Of a stretch of 64,000 nucleotides of DNA, positions 1 to 13,640 are shown piece after piece. The first letter of the stretch is position 1, and each line of letters starts with the position of its first letter. The notes beneath the pieces are model-generated. The model saw only the letters and a list, made by a program, of their open reading frames with translations. It did not search any database and was not told the DNA's origin. The stretch lies in NCBI RefSeq assembly GCF_964340395.1, contig NC_135559.1, positions 13,008,759 to 13,072,758 on the forward strand, in the 5' to 3' direction. The position numbers and the translations under genes were made by a program. This DNA is from Glandiceps talaboti (taxonomy: Eukaryota; Hemichordata; Enteropneusta; Spengelidae).

Positions 1-203
1 CCGAGCGGCTTAGCCGCGAGAAGAGAGGGACTATATAGTCGGGACTATAGTCCCTCACTTCGCACTTCGTACGCCCTACAAAGCAAAGGGACGATAGTCA
101 CGAGTCTGGCTGCGAGACTAATTTTGTAAGTACATGAAATGTGTTATCTAGCAGACCGCATATTATGGCTCTCGTCTCTCTATCTATCCCCCAACAAACG
201 GTA

Positions 204-569
204 CTACCAAACCAGAGTGACTACAAAGTTTCAATTAGGCAACACAATAATAGTTTGTACATCTCTCACAATGTTTTGTGTTACAAATTCCATAAAACAA
301 AATACAGACACTGACACTGCGCAAGCATATAAAGTGATACATTTTATCTCACTGTGAACACAAACAACATCTCTGTCAAATAAAACAAGGGCGTGTCAAA
401 CACAAAACTGTTTATTTGTGTTCTCAGGAAGTAAAATTTTACGTTTCATATGCCTACTGGCTAACAGTGCCTGATTCGTTTTATGTAATTTGTAACAAAA
501 AAAGTCCTGCGTCACATGTAAAAGACCGTGCCGCCTAATTGATACTCTATAGTCACTCTGGTTTGGTAG
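204..569. mobile_element. MITE with TA target-site duplication
   Basis: Terminal inverted repeats of about 36 bp start CTACCAAACCAGAGTGACTA (left 204-240, right 534-569 inverted) with few mismatches. TA dinucleotides flank both ends (202-203, 570-571), as for Tc1/mariner-type MITEs. No transposase inside. Confidence 0.8.
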
Positions 570-1119
570 TAATTTAAAATAAGTCTTGACACAAAATCTG
601 CAATCATACCATTGCCTTTAATACTACTTATCACGAGGACAAACTGATTTATCTAAAGAACAATGGTCGAAAGAAGGGCAAATCAATTAAGAAAATTAGT
701 CCGAAATATCTTGTTGAAGGTTAGTCGAGAAATTAAATATTTGCAAAGAATATTCAAAGTCATTTCAATTTTGAATACGATATAAAAAAAATAGTTGATC
801 ACAATACCATAAAATTATTTCAAAATGGTACTGAAGAAAATCAACTCAACAATGGCATAATGCTATACATATAAATAAGATACAAAACGCCCTGTCCTAC
901 TGATAAGGTCAATCAACTCGTCAGCCATTTAACCATACATCTATATCTATAGTTAATTATATTAAGCGTTTGTTTGTCTTATATTTCTGCATGAATGCTA
1001 ATCAGATGAATGTGTTTTGAAATTGAAATTGTTCATTTGATATATCTATAATTACTTTATCAATTAAAAAGTGATAATTTACGACACACCGGATAACTTT
1101 TCTCTGTTTCTTAAAAATA

Positions 1120-1216
1120 GTAATTTGTTTAATTTTATTATATTCTTGGTTTCCGTTGGCAACGGTATCTATATAAATAGTACAGAGCAGATAAAACTCC
1201 ATGTTTATCGAGTTCG

Positions 1217-1308
<92 letters not shown>

Positions 1309-1399
1309 CATCCATCCATCCATCCATCCATCCATCCATCCATCCATCCTTCCATCCATCCATCCATCCATCCATCATCCATCCATCATCCATCCATCC

Positions 1400-1450
<51 letters not shown>

Positions 1451-1627
1451 CGTCTATCTATATATCTGTCTGTCTGTCAGTCTGTCTGTCTGTCTGTCTG
1501 TCAAAATAATAATTTGTTTAATTTTATTATATTCTTGGTTTCCGTTGACAAAGGTATCTATATAAATAGTACAGAGCAGATAAAACTCCGTGTTTATTGA
1601 GTTCGTGTCTATCTATCTATCTATATA

Positions 1628-1694
<67 letters not shown>

Positions 1695-1700
1695 AGGCCC
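1120..1700. repeat. Tandem duplication carrying (ATCT)n/(CATC)n microsatellites
   Basis: A ~105-bp unit (AATTTGTTTAATTTTATTAT to GTTTATCGAGTTCGT) occurs at 1120-1217 and again at 1506-1610, each followed by (TATC)n. The first tract grades from TATC to CATC and back, then to (CTGT)n. Confidence 0.9.
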
Positions 1701-1778
1701 ATCTATCTACTGTGAATGTTAACATAATTATAATACGTGTTGAAGTAATGTTTATGACTAAAATTTCATACTTTTCAG

Positions 1779-4700
1779 GTTTACTTGGTTGTTAATTGTT
1801 CTTGGTGCTTCGTTTGGTCTCGGCGTGCAATGCTTCTCCATAGTGTCTACCTTCATATTGAAACCAGTGTCAATGAACACAGAGTTCAAAGAAGAAAGCC
1901 GCTTACAGTTCCCAGCGTTGACAATCTGTAATAATAATTTAATCAAGTAAGTACAAATCGAGAAATTAATTTTTAATTTAATTTTATTTATTTTCTAAAG
2001 CGCCTTTTCTATTAATTAATATTCAAAAGCGCTGTACATACAATATTAGTGACCTTGAAGTATAACCGTCACTTTATATTTGTAATATTTGACCTTGAAC
2101 GTTACAGACAATCTTGCTCATTAATTATACAGGTGCAGCAAACGGGCAGATTTGTGGTTTCATATAATTATATGTTGTTTCAGACCAAAAATATGTTTTT
2201 AAATAGATCGCCGAACCCCCCCCCCCCAAAAAAAAAAAAAAAAAAAAAAAAAATTATAAAAAAAAATGTGGGGCGGGTGTTTACAGCTGTTCCTATCTGC
2301 CTCCTACTGGTGGTGAAAGATATCTGCCCTGTTTCCCTCCCACTGGGTTTCAAATTGCCCGCCAGCCCACTGCCCATCCAATATTGTGAATGATGGACCC
2401 ACTCCCCACCAGGAAAACGTTTGTGCCTTCCACTATACCAACAATTGATTTTGACGTACACAATGTGCCTTAACTTACAGTGCTCCCCACCCCTCCCCAA
2501 TAATACATGTTTCCCTTCCCACTGTATCAAAATCATGACTCCCCCCCCCCCCCACCGCAGTTCTTCCTTGTTGGCTCCCCTCCCGCTACCGATCGAAACA
2601 AATTGCCTGCCCACTAAAAAAATCCCCAGCCATTTTTGCAAGAACTGTGTCATTGACTGCATTTGAACATGATATTTCGATTAATGACAGACACGCCATG
2701 ACGTGTATTTAGATACATCATTATTAAGGTTTTGCCTGTAAGCCTACACTACATAGGTTCGTCGACTTTAATTAGTGACAAGTTGCTATTCTTTGTTGTT
2801 GCTATTAGAAAAACGAGTCTTGCCGATATTTCGGGATATACGTATGCAAAAGACTCCTTAAAAATAACGAAGCTGGTGTTTGGCCCGGAGTATGTTGGAT
2901 TGACCTCAAAAAACATAAGTCCACCATATTGGGAAATGGCAAACTACGGAACAGAGTTTGGAGATGACTTGCTCGGCTTTGTAAGTGCCGTTGCTCACAC
3001 AAAGGATGACGCTATTCTTTGGTAAATTATTAAAATTCATTTTAATTAGATAACCTTTCCCTTCATAATTGTTTAGTTTTCCTTTATTTCATTATTAGGC
3101 CTAAACAATGTTTGGTTCCGGTTACCCGACCTCACCTAGTTTTTCACACAAACCCTAAACTTTGTTTTACGTATTTCAGAAAAAAATAATGAAATCGTGA
3201 AAATTGTGAAGTCTCGCAAGAAATAGTGGATGCGGAATCAAACTGACATCAACTTAAAAAGACAATATGAAACTGCTCTTCCAATCTGTAATGGATGTAC
3301 GAGAAGAAACTAATAACACAGAAACCACATGGAAAGCAAGGGAAAACATAACTACCTGAACTAGATATTCACATATGAAAAAAAATAAAATAGAAAATAA
3401 AATCTACCTACCCCATCTATTCTAAAATTGAGCGTAATCGGAACTACACAATTCTTTTTTATTAGGCCTTCCTTGCACGACCTCTAACTTCCATGTATTT
3501 ACGTTTCCATGTAAAGTACACGATTATCAGGTGCTGTAAAAACTCTTTCAAGAACTAATACCAAACTGAACATTGTCAAATAATGTCACCTAGGCAAAAA
3601 ACACAAACATACATAGATATTAACTTTATCAACATCCATGCAAAGCAGAAGGTTTCCCCATGCTCTATAAATGAAGCATCTGTGATATTATGTCAACATA
3701 ATTCGCTTAAATGACTGTATTTTTCCCATCATTTGTAGGTGTTTTTGGCGTGGCCATACACAACACTGTGGTTCTGAGAATTTCACCAAAACGGTTACGA
3801 ACTATGGAGTTTGCTTTACCTTCAACTCCGGAAAGATTGGGGAAATACTACATGTTAATACTGCAGGTAAAAGCGTCATATATCTTGTATATGTCTGCAA
3901 GACTGTATGCAGTTATTGAGATTTCCTGCACAAAATGCAAAAGTATTTTCGCACTGAATCTTATGTTACTCTCTGATCTCCACATCTAGCTTGCAGATCA
4001 TGTAACTATACTCGAACTATCTCCACTTCTATACGGGATCACTTGGATTTTAGGGAACTAGCTAGCAGACAAAAAAAGTACACACTGGAACCATAGCAAA
4101 GCATTTAGCCTCTACTCCGTTCATTCGACTCCTTGAAAGTGCCTAAGTGTAAACTCCCTTTTATTTTCATAAATATCCAAATTTACATAACGCAATGTGT
4201 ATGGCTGAATAATTAATGCAAACCATATTAAGTCTTTAGGAGGAGTTGCTATGCCCTAATGACTATTCCCAATTAACATTGATAAATGATCAATATGAAT
4301 TCTAGTTATGTGTGAAATGTCTTACAGAATTATAAGAATTCTCTTGTGCTCTAAATTCCATGTCCCTGAGAAAGTCTACTGACCTTTCAGTCGATGTAGG
4401 GCATAATATATTCAAAATATGGAATTTACTAAAACTATGACTATGTCATCTGTAACACTTGCGCAAGCGTATTAAGGGTTAAAATTTGTTGTTGTTTTTA
4501 ACTTAGATCGTATGATGCTTAGTATATATATACTGTTACTGCTGTATAACAAATAGTCCTGTTCTGTCAAATTTTATTCTTATGTTTGATGCAAGAAAAA
4601 ATCTTTCTAAAGAAGTCACATGTTAATCATTGTTCATTATGATATAAAATGTGTACTGTTCATTCGTCTGCCTATGTTTAATTCACGTGTAGGTGTTCGA

Positions 4701-7700
4701 CATGGCTTAACTTTATATCTGAACGTGGAGGCTGGAGACTACGTGAATGGACCAAGAGACTCGGTCGGTTTCAAGGCAATGGTTCACGATTTGAATGATT
4801 CACCTGACATTGAAAACTTTGGTTTTGGTTTGATTCCCGGGACAGAAACAATGGTTGCTTTATCACAAGTTGACGTAAGATTCACTTTAATTACAATTAT
4901 AATTATAAATGTTTAACTTCAAAATAGATGTTTATATATTTCGGTGCTGTGTATGTGTACCAGTGAGGCTAATAAGGTATACCAAAAAAGGTTAGTACCA
5001 AGGTAAAATCATATATCACACCATCATGTAATATCAATACTTTCCAGCTTGATTATTTTCTTGAATGTCCCAGGAATGGCGGAAGTCATACATATTTCAC
5101 AGAGAGCTCTTCAATGTGTCCTAACTAACTAACAATAGGTTCTGGTATCACTTGTTGATAACATCCCATATAGAAGCATTGTCGTATAATGTACAACTAT
5201 TATTTTTAGAAATATAATGAACTCACAATTACAACAGCCACGCCTTCGGAGTGCTTCAACCATTTTTCTGCTTTTAGTGTGGATTAGAATAATTGACATT
5301 GGCTAAGGCAAGTACAACGCAAAATTTGAGCATTGTTACAATACTAGATCAACATTATCTCTTTGAATATTATACTAATTGACATTAATTGTGTGATCTT
5401 GCATTATAATCCTTCACTAGCTGTAACTGGGAATTTTTTTTCCATCAAATAACCAAATATATACTCACTAAAATGGTCAGTTACTTATAAAATGACGTTG
5501 TATATGTTAATTACTGGTCAACATTATCCGTTGGTGGTGTAGTGACAAGTTTAAATCTTGAGTGAAGGCTTAGTTTTGAATCTGTAGGCATGTTTAAACT
5601 GCACTAGTTTGCAACAGTACTATTCTACAGTTCTTCGATCAGACAGCCACAATCTATTCACTGACAATTGTTAAAATACCAATAATCAGACATTGCAGAT
5701 ATTCATCAATTGTATATCTTATCCATTAGTATTGCAATAACAGGTTGAGGGCGCTGATTTTGGGTACGGACCCAAAAATCAATTTGATTTGATTTATCAT
5801 GTATACAACTTCAAAAATAATATGTTCAGTTGCGACTAGTGCAGTATTAAACAGATTTGTCTGAAGTTAGATTTATAGCTGAAAAGTACATCAAAGACAT
5901 GTTTTGTTAATGCATTCTTAAGATGTCACACAACCCTTTGTCAAATCTAGACATATTGCTATCGATCACACAGTGGGTTGTGTACATATTGTCGGTTTAT
6001 TAAATGGTAATCATTTCACTAATGGTCATAAGTCAATGTCCGATGTCATAGAAACAGAGACATGACGTCATACCTGGTTTTAAATATTGAGTAAAGTCAA
6101 TGACAAATATTAAATGTTGAATATGAAATATGAGAGATAATTGAAGTGCAAATAGAATAAAAGGAATTTCACGTTCAGTTAGTGTAATATACAGGCTACT
6201 TTATTCATCACACAGATATATACATATATATCTTATAATGAAAGTGAATTTCGATTTCCTCTGATTTTCAATACTTCAGGTGTGCAAGATATTAAAGGAA
6301 GTGTGTATTTGATTAATTTTGTATTAATATTGATGGCAAACATGAGTCTTTTCACCACACAACAGCTCTAAAGCGACTGGCATAACATAACCCATTTTTA
6401 TCTGTACCTGAAATAGAGAATTAATATTTTAAGGCCTTTAATATGAGACCTTATAGTACACGTTGTCTTTCTCTTTTCAAATGGCCTTTCTATTTTTTTG
6501 TGTCAATTTATAGACGTGGTGTCATCCATATAATAATTTCGAAGTGACCTCATACATAAAATGGCATAGTATATTTATATGACAAAGTGCTTGATGTGTC
6601 TCAGAAGCATTATACAGTTATAAGCTGGGAGCAAACTTCCGAAATCAGTCAGAATTTACTCTGATGATATATTTCACTTTTCTGTACATCTTCTTTAACC
6701 GCAAAAGTTACGTCACTGCCGGGTTGATGTGTTTTCAAGTATACGAGTCTCGTAAAAGGGCTGCAATATGATATACATACATAATTTAAAACGTACATTT
6801 ACCTAGGACAGAAAAAATGACAAAAACGTCTGTCCTACCACTGGGTTTCTCTGATCAATTACCTTGTCTATATTCTCTCTTTCCCCTATTTTAGAAACAT
6901 CTCCTACCGATACCTCGTGGTCATTCCACTTGTAACCCTGAGAAAGCACAACTGAAATACTTCAAAGGGAATTATTCGAGATCAAAATGTTGGATAGAAT
7001 GTGAGACTGATTATGTAATCAGTAAGTGTGGTTGCAAATACTTTTACATGCCAGGTAAGTAAGAACAGTGAATTACAATGTATCAATTTTATTTATAGTT
7101 CCATTACTGTACTGTACTGTACTGCACTGCACTGCACTGCACTGCACTGAACTGCACCGTACTGCACTGTACTGCACTGTACTGTACTATACTGTACTGC
7201 ACTGTACTGCACTGTATGAATTAAAAACACATTTCTACCATGATTTCAGATATTATCCAGCTTTCCTATAATGTTGATGTTCCTGAAAGAAATACAGTAT
7301 TCATAAATTGTAGTTAATGTATGTGCATTTAAACCACAAATCTGAATTTATCTTTTGATCAGGTGATGGACGTTTTTGTCTACCAGAGGAGCTTCATGAA
7401 TGCTATTTTGAAGCCATGGGTAAGAAAACATTACAATTCTTGTCCAATACGCTTTGTTTGTTTGTGGTAGTCCCATGGAGTACATTGTTACCCCATATAA
7501 AACGTCACATTTATGTATTGGCATAAAGGTGACGTATATATTAAAGTAGACAACACTGTCCATGGATATATACACGATTTGCAAATGATTGCGTGTTCTG
7601 TATCACAGAAACGTATCTGTTACAAACCAAACGTGCTCAGTTTTGCCATCAATTATTTACTCCAAATCACTCCAGGATTGTTTATCAGAAGGTTAATGTG

Positions 7701-10700
7701 TGTAAGTTCGTCATTTTTGCCATCTTGCAGACGACATTGCCTCAAAAAGATCCACGTGCTCGCATTGTACAGAATTGTGTGACACTACGTCATATGACGT
7801 CCAAGTATCGTATACTTCGTATCCGTCATATCCTGTTACGCAAGATATGAGTAATGAGGGATCTACAGTGTGCCGTCTGTCCTTCACGGAATACCTGAGG
7901 TAAACAGTCATAATATATATATAGCCTACCTGTAGACTTCAAGGACTATCCCTACTACACTATTTCGCTATCCTACCTGACATTTTGAGAGATTTTGAAT
8001 TTTCTACCCTGGCTCCTATTTCCAGCTGGCAATTAGTATCGCCATATAAATACGTAACGTGTGCAAAACATTAGCATAAATTTGAATATAGATAATAATA
8101 AATATAAATTTGATGTACATGGGTCGACTGTCACATTTATATATACCAATTGCGCGATTTAAATATGTCTAATTATGTATTCGACCAATCACGGTCTATG
8201 CTGGAATGCCACCACTAATCTGCCTTGAAATGAAGTATGGTTCCAAGACTACGCTTTAAGTCGACAAAAGCTACATGGTTGAAAATGTGAACTTTTCTGC
8301 CTTCTTTTGTCAGGCGAACAATACCGCATTCCTACTATCACGAACGTTTGGCTAAAAATGACATATCGCCAATTCTGGAGGACCTAACGACATTTATAGC
8401 ATCACAGAATTACACCATGGACGATCTGCCGAATGGAGTCACCATTTTAAGTCTGTTGAACACAACATTTCCCTATTTCTATAAAGCTTTATATACAGAA
8501 GTTACTTTGAAAATGACGCTTAACATATACCAAAGTGCTTTTGACGTGGCACGTACGAATGACACGCGTTTTTGTGACACCAATAGTTATATCTACAACC
8601 AGACGTACCAAGACACATACATACATCTGATTGGAAGGGGGTGGTACAGACACAGCCTTGATCAAGCGATACGTACAGTGCTATGGGAACTCGATATAGA
8701 AACATATTTAGAAACCCAAGAATACGAAAATGTACGAACTTCATTCTACGATGCTTTTAATAGCGTGTATGATGAGCTGTTTGTATTGATTTATACGACA
8801 TACCAGGAGAGTTTCATACAGGAGTTGATGGAATCGAAGGTGAAAACCATGTCTGGAGATGAAATATGTTATGAGTACGCAAGGTGAGGACCCTCATATA
8901 CCTTGACCAAACAATTTCATCAGCTTAGTAGATCATTCAAAGAATTACAAAGGGTATAAAATAATTCACTATCTGTACGTCATACCCTTCATACTTCATA
9001 TATACATTGTTTCTTTATATTTTTAAAGAAATGTATACAAGTAATTTAGTAAGTTACGAATCTTCTTTGGTCAAGTTGCAAATCTTCTGTTTTGAGGCAA
9101 TGACACAGAAGAATTTGCTAATGGTATGTTACGTAGTTAATTAGCTAATGGTATGTTAGTTAATTAGCTAATGGCATGTTACATAGTTAATTAGCTAATG
9201 GTATGTTACATAGTTAATTAGCTAATGGTATGTTACATAGTTAATTAGCTAACGGTATGTTAGTTAATTAGCTAATGGTATGTTACATAGTTAATTAGGA
9301 TATTGGCACATTAAGAAACACATCTCAGTAAGTGCACAACTGATGGTGCAAATTGACCAGTAGAATCAAATATATAACATATATATCAGAACAGTTGTCC
9401 TATGCATACAATTAAGTCACATTACAGCTGTACAGAACTATTTGCTTCTCTCCAAGAGTTTTCATGTATGTATAATATTCATATATGTATGTTGCATTTT
9501 ATTGTTTTTTTAAATGTGTACCTGTCACACTTGATAAGTTGCAAATGAATTAATTAATTATGACTCTGATCTCACCACTTATTGCCCAGTTGTTGAAAAT
9601 ATGGCCCTTTTACCATTTAGTATAATGAATTTTGTAAACCAATAATCTGAACGTATTGATTATTATTTTCAGGCAAAATTTCTTGAAGGTCAACGTGTTT
9701 TTCCAGAAAATGGTCGTTGAAGTCGTAACCCAGCGGGCTGACTATCAGATATTCAGTGTTATATGTATGTATGTCATTATAGTGTTGTGTGCCATGGCAA
9801 CATGGAAGGGTTTCTCAAGTACTATTATAAGAAGCTATTTTAATAAATTAAACTAACTTGCAAACAAATAGGCAACATGGAAGGCCTTCTCAAGAATTAT
9901 TATAATAAGTTAGTTTAATAACTAATAACTATTTATTTACAAAGGATCTTTTGTTCTGAATCAATTATGTAATAATAATTCGAGGTTCAACTTGCTAATC
10001 AGAGAATTATTACAGGTAATTAGCAATAGTATTGCAGATAAAGACGTTGCAATTATTGTGGATAGTTTGCGTTTTTCAACAGTACAAACATCATTTTGAA
10101 CACTATTGTCATCAATATACCTTAAGGTTACCCATCTTGCAGTCATCGTCGACAAAAGTGTCGTAAGAGGGCGCCACACATGGGGGGGGGGGGGTTGAGG
10201 CCTTAAAGCACATGGTAGTACGTGAAGCCGTGAATAAAATGAGGACATAACTCAGCGAGTCACTAAAAAGTGCGTGATCACAAACAAAGTTAAGAGAACT
10301 TTTTCACTGATTAAGAATGTAACCAACGTTATTTCAATATCATATAATATTCAACAATGATGCTCATCTTCTCTGGTCCAAACGTCTCATCAAATGTATA
10401 AACTTATTAGCTTAAAGTGGCCATATGGATGAAGATTTGGTATATAGTTTGGAATTTTAATTTATAGAACAATTTAATCTTAGCTTCCTTCTGTTGAAAT
10501 GTGAAACAACACATACCAATCTGTGTTTGTAACTCCATAAATTGCAAAAGCACAGTAAATTTCTACAATGTTTGTTATTGTACATTTTGATAGCTTTTTT
10601 GCAATGTATGGAGTTGCAAACACAGACTTAATCAATGTTGTTTCACATTGATTTTTTAAGTAGGAAGCCATGAAGAAATTGTTTTATAAATTAAAAGTCC

Positions 10701-11060
10701 AAACTAAATACCAAAGCATCACCCATATTACCACTTAAAAAGAGTGTAAACTTTTAACTGTGACTATATACATATGCACTATTGTGTTTTCAACCGGACA
10801 TTTGTTTTTCGGTTGAATTCTACAATGGACCATAATAAGGTGCTTAACAAGTCGTTTGTATTCCTCTACCTACAGGTGATATCGGAGGTGTTCTTGGTTT
10901 GTTCTTCGGGGCAAGCTTGCTGTCTGTGGTTGAAATTTTCGACTATTTCCTTTTGAGGAAAATGTGTCCGAAGAGCAAGAAGGAAATAAATCAACATACA
11001 GATAACAAAAGAGGACATGCAAATCAAGTTATGATTGTTGTGGAGGATGAATTACTGTAA
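1779..11060 (+). CDS. ASIC/ENaC/degenerin-family cation channel, 5' end missing
   Basis: This encodes most of an amiloride-sensitive-type cation channel of the plasma membrane. Exons read from the sequence are 1779-1946, 2809-3021, 3739-3866, 4693-4874, 6895-7054, 7363-7419, 7731-7899, 8314-8883, 9673-9764 and 10876-11060 (TAA). All have AG/GT borders and compatible phases, giving about 640 residues without a stop. Exon 1779 carries TM1 and the family motif FPALTICNNN. Exon 3739 carries NYGVCFTFNSG. Exons 6895-7899 carry the cysteine-rich region (CWIEC, CGCKYF, CTELC). The last two exons join as FSVICDIGGVLGLFFGASLL, the TM2 region with the GAS selectivity-filter triplet typical of ASICs rather than ENaC. 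Exon 8314-8883 is an insertion discussed separately. The N-terminal exon with the cytoplasmic His-Gly motif was not found and may lie left of the window. An AATAAA lies near 11208. Confidence 0.95.
3098..3470. mobile_element. Foldback/MITE family A, copy in ASIC-like intron
   Basis: Left end TTAGGCCTAAACAATGTTTG and right end ATTCTTTTTTATTAGGCCTT form inverted termini. The interior (GGTTCCGGTTACCCG, then GTGAAGTCTCGCAAGAAA) recurs at 34996-35282, and a partial inverted piece is at about 16155-16215. Confidence 0.6.
3995..4470. repeat. Dispersed repeat family B, copy 1
   Basis: About 470 bp recurs at 38985-39505 with shared blocks AAATTTACATAACGCA, GTGTATGGC, AATGCAAACCATA and CTGACCTTTCAGTC. 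Copy 1 is in the ASIC-like intron after exon 3739-3866. Confidence 0.75.
5415..5860. repeat. Dispersed repeat family C, copy 1
   Basis: It shares CTAGCTGTAACTGGGA, CATCAAATAACCA, GGTTGAGGGCGCTGATTTTG and a GTTGCGACTAGTGCAG end with copies at 13105-13640 and 29165-29530. Confidence 0.7.
7088..7217. repeat. Pentanucleotide repeat (ACTGT/ACTGC)n
   Basis: About 26 units of ACTGT, ACTGC and variants lie in an intron of the channel gene. Confidence 0.95.
8314..8883 (+). other. Large insertion exon in the ASIC-like channel
   Basis: This 570-nt exon (phase 2 in, phase 2 out) encodes 190 residues between the CTELC-type knuckle segment and the NFLKVNVFF strand that precedes TM2. ASICs have only about 25 residues here, so roughly 165 residues are extra. 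The insert is rich in Tyr, Thr and Asp, has several N-x-S/T sites (for example NYT, NTT, NDT, NQT) and two Cys, and looks mostly helical by residue pattern. It matches no domain I can name. Phases on both sides keep the channel frame open, so it is very probably translated. Confidence 0.85.
9121..9300. repeat. Minisatellite, 23/27-bp unit
   Basis: About seven copies of TGGTATGTTACATAGTTAAT plus TAGCTAA; some units lack the four bases ACAT/CATA. It lies in the intron after exon 8314-8883. Confidence 0.95.
10411..10740. mobile_element. Foldback element (~165-bp inverted arms)
   Basis: The two halves are near-complete inverted copies: left TTAAAGTGGCCATATGG to GTGTTTGTAACTCCATAA, right mirrored down to CCATATTACCACTTAA. 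It lies in the last intron of the ASIC-like gene. Related sequence (GTTTGTAACTCAATAAATTAC) occurs near 19885 and inverted near 32205. Confidence 0.75.
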
Positions 11061-13104
11061 CATTTTTATCCCATGTATATTATTTATCATTAACGAAATG
11101 ACAAATTGAATAATGATTCCGATTTGTAACCAAGTGGCATTATTTCCTGCCCACTTCCATGGTTTTGTATCTTATGTAACCAATGGTGCGTATGTAATGC
11201 ATCTTGGAAATAAACTGTTTAAACTTTTTCCCCGTTTGTTTGTTCAAGAAAACTCTAATCCATTCTCATTTAAAATCAAGAAGAAGAAAAACAGGGATCA
11301 CCGGACAAACGTTTTAAATAGAGATGATAATGTTATCAAAACAAAAGCCATTTTAGAATTCAATTTGGCCGCCATTTTAGAATCCAATATGGCCGTAGAA
11401 TCCAATTTTAACTCTATGGGTAAAGAAAACGTCAATTTTCTTGATATCAAGACCCCTTCATATTTATTATTGTGAAAAGGACCAAAAGCAATCAATATGG
11501 CAAGATTTTCAGAACTTTCAATTTCAGTGAAATTCCCTATTGTACCTAAAGGGACTGTAACACTGATATTTTCAATTTAACATATATTGTATAGCACATG
11601 GTATAATTATATTAAAATTTGAAAATAAAGACTGTAACCTCTGTTACATGGTTCTTTTGTATGTAACAGAATTTTTACCATTAGATGTGTATTTTTTTCT
11701 ATATTATATGATGATCATGTACAATTATTGTAAATTATTTGATTATGAAGATAAAATAATAAAGTTAAATTTTTATCTTAATATTAAGCATCGTTTTGTG
11801 GTGTCACTTTTCGTCGTTTGCCATTGTCTGCATTGCTTACTATACTAACTGACATGAAACGGTACTCTCTATGACGTCATAATCCCCTAAAGGGAGAACA
11901 ATAGGCAGTTATATAACTGTAAATTCATGGCTGCTCAGATCAGCCAATTTTCACTCTTTTTTTCTCACTTATCATGCAATTTTGAATAGTTGGCGTGGAT
12001 TTGCTAGTTAAGAGACATACAAAGAACATTTTTCAAGGTAGTGGTATGGGCCATTTTGAATCACCAAATATGTCATCAGAACAATATTACATAAATATCT
12101 CCAATTATACAAAATGTTTTCAAATCACACATTTCTCCTTTCATGAACTTTCAAGGCCAAGTTCGGGTAAAGATCCAAAGTTTAATTCGTATAAAAACAT
12201 TTAATTTGTCTGGCAAAAACCATAAAAAAAATGTTTTCGAACAAAAAAGTAATCAAACTAACTCGCATGTCGCCACTAATAAGATAATATTACTAATGCG
12301 AGAACCAACATTTAAGCACCGCAACTACACCAGAAAGAAGAACAAGAGTGCGATCTTTTATTGTATATAAAATATTAAGTTAAGCATTGTCTTGTTCTGC
12401 AAGTAATGTTATATTCCTTATACATACAATTAAAGTGAATTGTTTCAATCGCGTATATACTAGAAGCCATGGGATACTAAAACACGTTGTAGCCATGTTT
12501 TATTTAACATCCACATTTTATGCAATTTAAGCAGAAAGTTAAACTAAACCAAGTGGACACCAAATCCGTCAGCTTAGTATGAAGTTTATGTTTTTTTCAA
12601 ACTGAGGCTTGATCTCAAAGTCATGGACACTCTTTCAGCGTGTATGCAAGTAACAGCAAAATAATTATTTTAGCCATGCCCACAATGGCAGCTATCAGCA
12701 TGTCTGTTTGTATGTATTTACATAATATTCACTATATGTAAATTATGTCGCTCTTGTGCTCATCTCAACAAGGGCACATTTACATATTGACTTGAATTTG
12801 AATATGACCAATTAGGTTGATGTAAGTTATCACTCCACATTGTGACCAATCAGTTTGAGAGAATTTTTTCCCCAATCACGTGTAAGCGCATGATTTTCAA
12901 ACAACATTAACCGTTTGCCGTTGCTAGCAATACAAGCGGTTTGTGTGACAGCAAAGCAAAAACACGATCGTGGTGTATAAACAAGCTAAAATTGTTTAAA
13001 ATATACTTAAATCGAACCCTTTATTTGAGGGTTTTATTTTATTCTCTTTAACTGCAGTGATAACCATATATATGGCAGTGGTATACACATTTCGATATAA
13101 TATT

Positions 13105-13640
13105 TGAAATATTGTACTAGCTGCAACTAGGATGTTCTTTTTCATCAAATAACCATACTAAAATATTGGTCATTTATAAACAGACATTAATTAGTTGTCA
13201 ATATTATCTGTAATAAAGTAGTGATAAGTTTAATTCTTGAGTGAAATTTTAGTTTTGGATCCACCACCACGTTAAAACTGTACTAGTTGTAACTGGAGTA
13301 TCACTTTTCAATCAGACAACCACAATATATTTATTCACTGCAAATTGTTCAAATATCAATAATTAGGCATTGAACATGTTAACCAGTGGTCGACGTTATC
13401 CATGAGCAGTACAAAAACAGGTTGAAATTGTAATCGTCGTTGAGGGCGCTGATTTTGAGGTGCGAACTAAAAAAACTCTGAGTGGCTAAAATTTGATTTA
13501 ATTTATCATGTATATGTACCAAAATACGTTTATCCACAGGTGATGCGTCACCGTTCACGGTAAGTTATTCATTGTACCTAAAAAAAAACATTTTCACAAA
13601 AACGTGCCAGTTGCAGCGAGCGCAGCTATAACTATTGGTT
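13105..13640. repeat. Dispersed repeat family C, copy 2
   Basis: Same order of blocks as copy 1, ending near GTTGCAGCGAGCGCAG. It lies in the gene-poor stretch right of the channel gene. Confidence 0.7.

Larger units (their letters stand above)
1..1778. other. Left flank without a recognised exon
   Basis: It holds a short inverted repeat near 27-56 (GAGGGACTATA...TATAGTCCCTC), the TA-flanked MITE at 204-569 and the ATCT arrays. I see no exon for the missing N-terminus of the channel here. Confidence 0.6.

Noticed and set aside
1-120. tRNA-like GC-rich start of the window
   Set aside because: Short inverted repeats are present but no cloverleaf, A box or B box could be assembled.
2180-2662. 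160-codon minus-strand open frame
   Set aside because: Carried by C and A homopolymers and low-complexity sequence inside a channel intron; no family match.
9121-9300. Regular repeats resembling a CRISPR array
   Set aside because: Units abut without unique spacers and lie in an animal intron; it is a minisatellite.
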